Shown piece after piece: positions 58,154 through 64,000 of a stretch of DNA of 64,000 bases. Source of the stretch: Spartobacteria bacterium UBA5019 (GTDB taxonomy: Bacteria > Verrucomicrobiota > Verrucomicrobiia > Chthoniobacterales > Terrimicrobiaceae). A model generated the notes under the pieces. It ran no database searches. It saw only the letters and a list, made by a program, of their open reading frames with translations, and had not been told where the DNA came from. The DNA lies in assembly GCA_002396485.1 (NCBI GenBank), contig DGXZ01000046.1, forward strand, positions 85,365-149,364, in the 5' to 3' direction. Position 1 is the stretch's first letter. Every line of letters begins with the position of its first letter. Position numbers and translations under genes: made by a program.

Positions 58154-60724
58154 TCAAACATCGAGACGGGCATTCAGCGCGTTGTCTTCGATGAACTGGC
58201 GGCGGGGCTCGACGATGTCTCCCATGAGGATGGTGAACATCTTGTCGGCATCGAGGGCATTTTCTTCGTTGAGGTCGACTTTGAGGAGGCGTCGCTTCTC
58301 GGGATTCATCGTGGTCTCGAAGAGTTGCTTCGGGTTCATTTCACCCAGACCTTTGAATCGCTGGATCGAGAGGCCGCGTTTGCCGATTTCGATGATCTTG
58401 GTCAGGATTTCAGGAATCGAGAAAACCGGTTGCGCGCTGGCTTTGTCGCCTTCGCCTTCGATGAGTTCAAAGAGGGGTTTGTCTTGATTAGAAAAATGCT
58501 CGACCTTGAGGCCCTTCTTGCCGATTTCGTCGATGAGTTTTTGCACGGGGTGCGACTCGTGGAGTTCGACGAGGCGGGCGCGGCGGTGTGTGGCGGGATC
58601 GGCTTTTTTGGCCTTTTCGACCGGCTTCTCCGTGACTTCACCCTCGGCAGGAGCCTCTGCGGGTTCGATGTCGAAGAGGTTGAGGTCGGGATTTTCCAAA
58701 TGGAATTCGCGCACTTGGTCTTCACCGGGGAAATAGGTGACCCACTCGGTGTTGCCTTCTCGGACTTTCAACAGGTAGGTCGGAAGTGCGCCAGTCTTGG
58801 GATCCCGCTCGCCGAGGTAGGCCTCGAAGTCGCCGCCATGGCGGCGGATCGAGTCGCTGAACTTCGACAAACGCTGGAGGAGTTCGAGCATTTCCCGCAG
58901 TTGGGCGGGCGTGAATGTTTTTCCGTCGGCGAGGTTTTTCAACTTGACCTCGTCAGCACCGAGCGAGATGAGGATTTTGTTAAGCGCGGCATCGTCGTCC
59001 ACATACTCTTCGCGCTTCTTGCGCTTGATGAGATAGAGCGGAGGGCAGGCGATGTAGATTTTGCCTTGTTTCACGAGCTCCGGCATCTGGCGGTAGAAAA
59101 AGGTGAGAAGCAAAGTTCGGATGTGCGAGCCGTCCACATCGGCGTCGGTCATTATGATGATGCGACCGTAGCGGAGTCGGGCGAGGTTGAACGAGCCCTC
59201 TTGGTCGCCGGATCCAATGCCAGTGCCGATGGCCGTGATGAGCGTCTGGACTTCGGTGTTCTGAAGCACTTTGTCGAGGCGGGCTTTTTCGACATTGATG
59301 ATTTTACCTTTGATTGGAAGGATGGCTTGGTAGCGGCGGTCGCGGCCTTGCTTGGCGGAACCACCGGCCGAGTCGCCCTCGACGACATAGAGCTCGGTGA
59401 GCGAGGGATCACGCTCGGAGCAGTCGGCCAGCTTGCCGGGCAGTCCGCCGCCGGTGAGAGCACCTTTGCGAACGGTCTCGCGGGCCTTGCGGGCGGCCTC
59501 GCGGGCTCGTGCGGCGGTGAGGCCTTTTTCAATGACACGCTTTGCCACTGCGGGATTCGCGTCGAAGAATGTCATCAGACTTTCGTAGGTGATCGAGCTG
59601 ACGATGCCTTCCACCTCGGGCGTGACGAGTTTGACCTTGGTCTGGGACTCGAAGCCTGGGTTCGGGTGTTTAATAGCCAAAACGCAGATGAGACCCTCGC
59701 GCACGTCGTCGCCGCTGATCGAGGGGTCCTTGTCTTTGATCAGGCTGTTTGCCTTGGCGTATTGATTGATCGTGCGGGTGAGCGCCGTGCGGAAGCCGGT
59801 CGAGTGCGTGCCGCCATCCGGATTCGGGATTGCGTTGGTGAAGCACAAAATCTGGTCGTTGTAGCTGTCGTTGTATTGGAGCACGACATCCACATACATG
59901 TCGTCCTTGATCTCGGTTTGGTCCTTGTTTTTGAAAGTGACCTCGCGTTTTCCGCCAATGACAATCGGCTTCGGATGGAGGAGCTGCTTGTTCTCTCCGA
60001 GTTGGCGGACGAATTCCTCGATGCCCAGTTTGTAGAGCCATTTTTCGCTGCGCACAGTCTCGCCGCGCTCGTCGGTGAGCGTGATTTCGAGGCCTGGATT
60101 CAGGAAGGCCAGCTCGCGCAGTCGGGCGGCCAGCTTCGCAAATTGGAACTCTGTGGTGATCGTGAAGATCGTCGGATCGGGGAGGAATGTGATGAGTGTG
60201 CCGGTTTGCTTCTTGTTTTTGACCTCACCGATGACGGTGAGTTTTTGCATCGTCACACCGCGCTCAAAGGCCATGTGGTGGACTTTGCCATCGCGCGTCA
60301 CTTCGACTTTGAACCAATCGCTGAGCGCATTGACGCACTTGGCGCCGACGCCGTGCAGACCGCCTGAGTATTTATAGGCGCCTTGGCCGAACTTGCCGCC
60401 CGCGTGGAGATTGGTGAGCACGAGCTCGAGGGCTGGGATTTTGAATTTCGGATGGATGTCCACCGGAATGCCGCGCCCATTGTCCTGGATCGAGCAGGAT
60501 CCATCGACATGAATGGTGACATCGATTTTCGTGCAGAAGCCGGCCAGGTGTTCGTCAATCGAGTTGTCGAGCACCTCAAAGACGCAATGGTGCAGGCCGC
60601 GTTCATCTGTCGGCCCGATATACATGCCGGGGCGCTGGCGCACGCCGGCGAGGCCTTCGAGTTTGTCGATTTTGGAGGCGTCGTATTCTTCGACTTCGGG
60701 AGTGGATTTATGTTCTTCGGACAT
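58154..60724 (-). CDS. gyrB: DNA gyrase subunit B
   Basis: 856 residues. GHKL ATPase (EVLDNSIDEHLAGF, DNGRGIPVD, GGLHGVGAKCVNALS), transducer, and TOPRIM (VEGDSAGGSAKQGRDRRYQA, DADVDGSHIRTLLLTFF) are complete. It has an acidic/Pro-rich insertion (EPAEAPAEGEVTEKPVEKAK) in the C-terminal half, making it longer than E. coli GyrB. The ATG at 60724 is the family start. It heads the gyrB-antitoxin-toxin-gyrA unit. The promoter should lie in 60725-60847. Confidence 0.97.
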   Translation of the reverse strand: MSEEHKSTPEVEEYDASKIDKLEGLAGVRQRPGMYIGPTDERGLHHCVFEVLDNSIDEHLAGFCTKIDVTIHVDGSCSIQDNGRGIPVDIHPKFKIPALELVLTNLHAGGKFGQGAYKYSGGLHGVGAKCVNALSDWFKVEVTRDGKVHHMAFERGVTMQKLTVIGEVKNKKQTGTLITFLPDPTIFTITTEFQFAKLAARLRELAFLNPGLEITLTDERGETVRSEKWLYKLGIEEFVRQLGENKQLLHPKPIVIGGKREVTFKNKDQTEIKDDMYVDVVLQYNDSYNDQILCFTNAIPNPDGGTHSTGFRTALTRTINQYAKANSLIKDKDPSISGDDVREGLICVLAIKHPNPGFESQTKVKLVTPEVEGIVSSITYESLMTFFDANPAVAKRVIEKGLTAARAREAARKARETVRKGALTGGGLPGKLADCSERDPSLTELYVVEGDSAGGSAKQGRDRRYQAILPIKGKIINVEKARLDKVLQNTEVQTLITAIGTGIGSGDQEGSFNLARLRYGRIIIMTDADVDGSHIRTLLLTFFYRQMPELVKQGKIYIACPPLYLIKRKKREEYVDDDAALNKILISLGADEVKLKNLADGKTFTPAQLREMLELLQRLSKFSDSIRRHGGDFEAYLGERDPKTGALPTYLLKVREGNTEWVTYFPGEDQVREFHLENPDLNLFDIEPAEAPAEGEVTEKPVEKAKKADPATHRRARLVELHESHPVQKLIDEIGKKGLKVEHFSNQDKPLFELIEGEGDKASAQPVFSIPEILTKIIEIGKRGLSIQRFKGLGEMNPKQLFETTMNPEKRRLLKVDLNEENALDADKMFTILMGDIVEPRRQFIEDNALNARLDV

Positions 60725-60847
60725 CAGGAAAGTGGTCGGGATTCGGTTTGAAATTGTTTGGCGGTCTCTGCCAAATCGGCGCAAATCTTATTGGTCGGTT
60801 CTATGGTGGACAAACCTTTTTTCTCGCAATGGCCACAGGATATTGGG

Positions 60848-62440
60848 ATGAACGCCGTCATTCTCCACAAGATGTTGGGAAAAATCCTGCGCTCTCGAAA
60901 ATTACGGTCCCTCCTCCATGAGGGCGCTTGGCTTGCAATTGTGCTGGCCCTCGCGCTGGGAGCTTTCACTTGGAATCATGAGGCGGTCTTCTTTGGCGGC
61001 GAGGTGTATTACACGGATGGTGACTGCTACTCGAGGATGACGCGGGTTCGCATGATCGAAGACGGCGGACTCCGCCCGATCAGACATCACAATTGGGAAA
61101 ACTTCCCCGAGGGAACCACGCCGCATACCACGATGCCGTTGGATGCCTTGATCGCTGGCCTTTCTCAAATTCTGCGTCTTTTTTCCGAGAAGCATCTGGC
61201 GCTGGCCGGGGCTTGGATTTCTCCGCTGCTCGGTGTGGGGCTTCTTGTTTTTCTGTCGGTGTGGTCTGCAGCAGCGCGCCTGCCTTATCGGCGTGCGATG
61301 CTGCTCTTGGTGGCTGTGTCGCCGATCATCGCACATGGATTCCAGCTTGGTCGGCCTGATCACCAATCGCTGCTCGTGCTCTTGCTTGCCGTGGCTTTGG
61401 CAGCCGAGGTGGAGATCTGGAGGGGGGGGGCAAAAGGTTGGCGGTATGTCTCGGCAGCCTCATGGGCATTCGCTCTGTGGGTTTCGTTGTTCGAACCGCT
61501 GATCCTGCTTGGCGTGGTTTTGATCGCAAGGTGGCTTTGTCGAGGCCGCCGCCCGCAGGACGAGGCAAAGAATACAAGGTGCTGGGCTTGGCCAGTGGTT
61601 CTCTTCGTTGGAATTCTCGCAGTCATGCTCTGGATTGATGGATGGCGCGCAGCTGGGTTCCATCCAGCCTTTGCGCGCTGGGCCTTGAACATCGGTGAAC
61701 TCCGTAGTGCGGGTTGGGGTGGGATTTTTTCATGGTGCGGATGGCTCCTCGCGGCGGCTCCGGTGCTCTTGGCCTGGCGCTGGATTCGAGACAGGGAGAG
61801 GCTATGCGGACTTTGGCTCGCGCTCGTGAGCGTCGCGGCGGGCCTGAGTTTGTATCACGCGCGCTGGGGGTATTTCCTGGCTCTCATCTTTGCAATAAGC
61901 CTGCCGTGGATTTTGCCCTCGATGCGAATGCCGTGGCTGGCGTGGTTGGTTTTTTTCATCTCGCTCTGGCCCGTCGCAGCAGAGTGGGACCGTAGACTGT
62001 ATCCGGAAGATGAAGCATTCCGCGCGCGCGTCGAAAACATCGCCGACGCCGTTGCCCTGCGTGAAGCCGCACTGATCCTGCGCGAACGACCAGTAGGCGG
62101 CGTCGTGGCTCCCTGGTGGTTCTGCCCTGCCATCGTCTGGTGGAGCGGACAACCATGTGTCGGCGGAACATCTCACCAAAGCCTGCCGGGCATCGTCGAG
62201 TCGTGCGAATTTTACATCGGAGAAGAGCCTGATCCGGAATTCCTCAAAAAACGCAAAGTGGTCTATATTTTGGTCTACGAGCCCGACCGCCTCATCTCGA
62301 ATTCCGAGCAAATCCTCGGCCGGCCAGCTACTGGTCCCACCATTGCCGAGCGGCTTTACACAGCCCGTGAAGAGGCTCCACTCGGCCAAAAAAAGATTTT
62401 CGCAAACCGTTTCTTTAAAGTTTACGAAGTTGCGCCGTAG
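60848..62440 (+). CDS. Oligosaccharyltransferase-like GT-C membrane protein
   Basis: 530 residues with about 11-12 hydrophobic segments. A first luminal loop has YYTDGDCYSRMTRVRMIEDG (D57, D59), and GRPDHQ (171-173 DHQ) lies further on, much like the DxD and DHH motifs of STT3/PglB oligosaccharyltransferases. The C-terminal soluble part contains VVAPWWFCPAIVWW. The ATG at 60848 has AGGA seven bases upstream. A glycan-transfer role is inferred from the fold pattern; no WWDYG motif is seen. Confidence 0.6.
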   Translation: MNAVILHKMLGKILRSRKLRSLLHEGAWLAIVLALALGAFTWNHEAVFFGGEVYYTDGDCYSRMTRVRMIEDGGLRPIRHHNWENFPEGTTPHTTMPLDALIAGLSQILRLFSEKHLALAGAWISPLLGVGLLVFLSVWSAAARLPYRRAMLLLVAVSPIIAHGFQLGRPDHQSLLVLLLAVALAAEVEIWRGGAKGWRYVSAASWAFALWVSLFEPLILLGVVLIARWLCRGRRPQDEAKNTRCWAWPVVLFVGILAVMLWIDGWRAAGFHPAFARWALNIGELRSAGWGGIFSWCGWLLAAAPVLLAWRWIRDRERLCGLWLALVSVAAGLSLYHARWGYFLALIFAISLPWILPSMRMPWLAWLVFFISLWPVAAEWDRRLYPEDEAFRARVENIADAVALREAALILRERPVGGVVAPWWFCPAIVWWSGQPCVGGTSHQSLPGIVESCEFYIGEEPDPEFLKKRKVVYILVYEPDRLISNSEQILGRPATGPTIAERLYTAREEAPLGQKKIFANRFFKVYEVAP

Positions 62441-62483
62441 CAAAAGCGGCTTTGCGATTTCAAAAGATCCGAGAGACCGCGCG

Positions 62484-62801
62484 TCAGACCCCTGCAACCT
62501 GCGTGACAGGCGAGGGAACTCTGTGTCGAAGTCTTAGGGCCGCACAAGCAAGGTCATAATCAAACTGCAGTCCCAGAAAAAAACCTGGCGAAACGCCCAA
62601 GGCTTTGCCCAGCAAGATGGATGTTTCCGCCGTGATCGTCCTTTTGCCGCGAACGATTTCTGAAATGCGCGCCGGCCCGCAACCCATCTGCCGCGCCAGT
62701 TCGCGGAGGCTCAATCCCAAGGGTATTAGAAATTCTTCTTGTAGGATTTCCCCGGGGCGATTTTCAGCAGGACCGAGCGGAATTTGAGGAAGCTTTTTCA
62801 T
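62484..62801 (-). CDS. higA: HigA-type antitoxin (XRE)
   Basis: 105 residues. The helix-turn-helix is GLSLRELARQMGCGPARISE then IVRGKRTITAETSILLGKAL, the HigA/VapI pattern. ATG at 62801 begins 2 bp after the higB stop. It represses the promoter at 63089-63117 together with HigB. Confidence 0.9.
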   Translation of the reverse strand: MKKLPQIPLGPAENRPGEILQEEFLIPLGLSLRELARQMGCGPARISEIVRGKRTITAETSILLGKALGVSPGFFLGLQFDYDLACAALRLRHRVPSPVTQVAGV

Positions 62802-62803
62802 GG

Positions 62804-63082
62804 TTAATGATAATCTACAATCTCGACCATCGATGGCCCCTCTCGAGTCCACCGGAAGCAAATTCGCCATTGGTCATTGATTCGTATTGAGTATTGCCCT
62901 TCTCGGTTGCCTTTGAGCGACTCCAAGCGGTTACCGGGAGGAACACGGAGGTCTGTAATATTAAGCGCTTGATTGAGCATCTGGAGTTTTCGCAGGGCTG
63001 GCTTCTTGATTGTGGAGAATTTGGTGGATTTTCCGACCTGCCAGAGGCGGGCTGTCTCTTTGCAGTAAAAATCCACTATCAC
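62804..63082 (-). CDS. higB: HigB/RelE-type toxin
   Basis: 92 residues. RelE-fold signatures are LRVPPGNRLESLKGNREGQY and SIRINDQWRICFRW. HigB toxins cut mRNA on the ribosome. The start is GTG at 63082 (or GTG at 63076); the promoter -10 box ends only 7 bp upstream, so the mRNA is nearly leaderless. Gene order toxin-then-antitoxin is typical. Confidence 0.9.
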   Translation of the reverse strand: MIVDFYCKETARLWQVGKSTKFSTIKKPALRKLQMLNQALNITDLRVPPGNRLESLKGNREGQYSIRINDQWRICFRWTREGPSMVEIVDYH

Positions 63083-63088
63083 TTCTTA

Positions 63089-63117
63089 AGTGTATCGCAA
63101 TACGATACGATTGTCAA
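63089..63117 (-). promoter_or_regulatory. higBA promoter with overlapping operator
   Basis: On the minus strand TTGACA (63117-63112), a 17-nt spacer, and TACACT (63094-63089). The inverted repeat GTATCG-caata-CGATAC (63092-63108) covers the spacer and part of the -10, ideal for autorepression by HigA. The predicted start is about at the higB start codon. Confidence 0.75.
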
Positions 63118-63193
63118 CAAAAAGTCGTGTGACAATTCCCTCCTTGAGTGGTATCGAAACAAGGTAAGCGGTCTTTGAAATAGGCCGATCAGC

Positions 63194-63266
63194 GTCCTCA
63201 TAGCTCAAGTGGATAGAGCGGGGCTCTCCTAAAGCTCAGATGGTGGTTCGACTCCACCTGGGGACA
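63194..63266 (+). tRNA. tRNA-Arg (anticodon CCT)
   Basis: 73 nt. Acceptor arms GTCCTCA / TGGGGAC, D-arm with AGCTCAAGTGGATAGAGC, anticodon stem GGGCT / AGCTC around CTCCTAA (anticodon CCT), and T-arm GGTGGTTCGACTCCACC. The CCA end is not encoded (A then TTT). Reads AGG codons. Confidence 0.93.
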
Positions 63267-63294
63267 TTTTACAACACACGCACGGAGTAATTCT

Positions 63295-63885
63295 TTGAAA
63301 CTCGACATACCGGACCGCGCATTTGGCGGATACATTTTTGATTGTGACGGAACCATTGCGGACAACATGCCGTTGCATTACCGCGCGTGGTCCATGGCCA
63401 TGGCGGACTTTGGCGGGGAGTATCCCGAGGAGCTTTTTTACGCTTGGGGAGGGCGTCCCACGGCCGTCATTGTCGGCCTGCTGAACGAAAAATACGGTCT
63501 CGCGCTGGATGTGGATGAAACCGTGCGATGCAAAGAAAAATACTATCTCACCCTCATCCCCGAAGTCGTGCCCGTGCCTGAGGTGATGGAGATCGTGAAG
63601 TCCATGCATGGCACTGTGCCGCTATCCGTGGCTTCAGGCGGTCACCGCGAACTCGTCGAAGCCACGCTCGATGTGCTCGGCATCCGCGACTTGTTCCAAG
63701 CCATCGTCTGCGCCGAAGATTACGAGCGCGGCAAACCCCATCCCGAACCCTTCCTTCTCGCTGCAAAACTCATGTCCGTCGCGCCAGAAGACTGCGTGGT
63801 CTTCGAAGACAGCCCCATCGGCATCGAAGCCGCCAAAGCCGCCAACATGGCCTGCGTGCATGTGCCGGGGCCGATGGAGAGGTGA
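63295..63885 (+). CDS. HAD-family phosphatase (beta-phosphoglucomutase-like)
   Basis: 196 residues. Motif I is FDCDGTIAD (nucleophile D16, acid D18). Motif II is SVASGGHRE, and motifs III/IV are GKPHPEPFL and VVFEDSPIGIEAA. The cap after motif I fits sugar-phosphate phosphatases or phosphoglucomutases. The start is TTG at 63295 with GGAG eight bases upstream. Located just after tRNA-Arg. The substrate is not determined. Confidence 0.85.
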   Translation: MKLDIPDRAFGGYIFDCDGTIADNMPLHYRAWSMAMADFGGEYPEELFYAWGGRPTAVIVGLLNEKYGLALDVDETVRCKEKYYLTLIPEVVPVPEVMEIVKSMHGTVPLSVASGGHRELVEATLDVLGIRDLFQAIVCAEDYERGKPHPEPFLLAAKLMSVAPEDCVVFEDSPIGIEAAKAANMACVHVPGPMER

Positions 63886-63893
63886 GAAAAGTT

Positions 63894-63987
63894 CGCCAAT
63901 TATCAATTTTATTTTGTATTCATTTAAAATAATTCACAAAAAATAGTATTTGTATTTTTTACAGAAATACAAAATTAAAAATTGGCG
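63894..63987. repeat. AT-rich imperfect inverted repeat at the right edge
   Basis: The left arm begins CGCCAATTATCAATTTTATT (63894 on). The right arm is, in reverse complement, CGCCAATTTTTAATTTTGTA (63987 back to 63968). The arms match over roughly 22 of 27 bases, allowing for a small gap. The 45-bp centre is also AT-rich. It follows the HAD gene stop by 8 bp. It may be a terminator region or the footprint of a small non-coding element. Confidence 0.6.
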
Positions 63988-64000
63988 TAGTCAAATTTCA

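Noticed and set aside
57698..60367. A plus-strand open frame of nearly 890 codons opposite gyrB
   Set aside because: It is antisense to a complete gyrB and shows no family motifs. Long open antisense frames are common in GC-rich genes.

Overview
The window is a dense bacterial chromosome segment with a high G+C content. The gene set points to the PVC superphylum, most likely Verrucomicrobiota. Evidence: a GreA-type factor carried at the end of a protein of about 630 residues (a similar long form is known from Chlamydiae), a large PPi-type phosphofructokinase, arabinose-5-phosphate isomerase (so a Kdo/LPS outer membrane), lipoproteins, DUF1802, DUF983 and DUF6580 proteins, and a mainly housekeeping backbone. 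There is no rRNA, CRISPR array, phage module or integrase in view. The taxonomic call is inference from gene content.

Layout. 1-10.9 kb: MBL hydrolase, DUF6580 membrane protein, tRNA-Leu(CAG), menG/ubiE, an ATP-signature phosphofructokinase behind a D,D-carboxypeptidase, trpS, the GreA-like protein, a Nudix-like protein, kdsD and a pseudouridine synthase. Copies of a two-hairpin dispersed repeat sit in several gaps. 10.9-17.3 kb: a CheY/CheX pair, a PPi-signature phosphofructokinase, a GH75-like lipoprotein, and a membrane transporter fused to a hotdog thioesterase domain. 17.5-25.3 kb: gltB, hpt, an exported protein divergent from ruvA, and an ATP-grasp-like protein. 25.3-28.8 kb: a three-gene polyphosphate/triphosphate set (PPK2, CYTH/CHAD, CYTH-Nudix). 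28.9-38.4 kb: gatCA, birA, cysI, a peptide-binding lipoprotein, lipocalin, DUF983, purU, PHP phosphoesterase and DUF1802.

38.4-49.6 kb is an accessory, defence-type island. It holds a PIN/HTH toxin-antitoxin pair, a DUF6088 gene, decayed helicase and methylase remnants, a type III restriction-modification system whose Res ends in a HEPN-like motif, a HicBA pair lying in reverse orientation between mod and res, two small ribbon-helix-helix-like genes, and a Schlafen/AlbA ATP-binding protein. Its left side abuts the 3' end of the DUF1802 gene. A diverged copy of that same 3' end lies at 48.08-48.17 kb, which looks like an insertion scar.

49.8-64 kb: a recQ-uvrC-xseA run, then gyrB and gyrA with a Phd/PIN toxin-antitoxin pair wedged between them and almost no spacing, an oligosaccharyltransferase-like membrane protein, a HigBA pair with a readable promoter and operator, tRNA-Arg(CCT), a HAD phosphatase, and an AT-rich inverted repeat at the right edge.

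The candidates most worth following are the transporter-hotdog fusion with its GH75-like lipoprotein, the PPK2/CHAD/CYTH-Nudix set, the toxin-antitoxin pair inside the gyrase operon, and the island's HEPN-tailed type III system with embedded HicBA.
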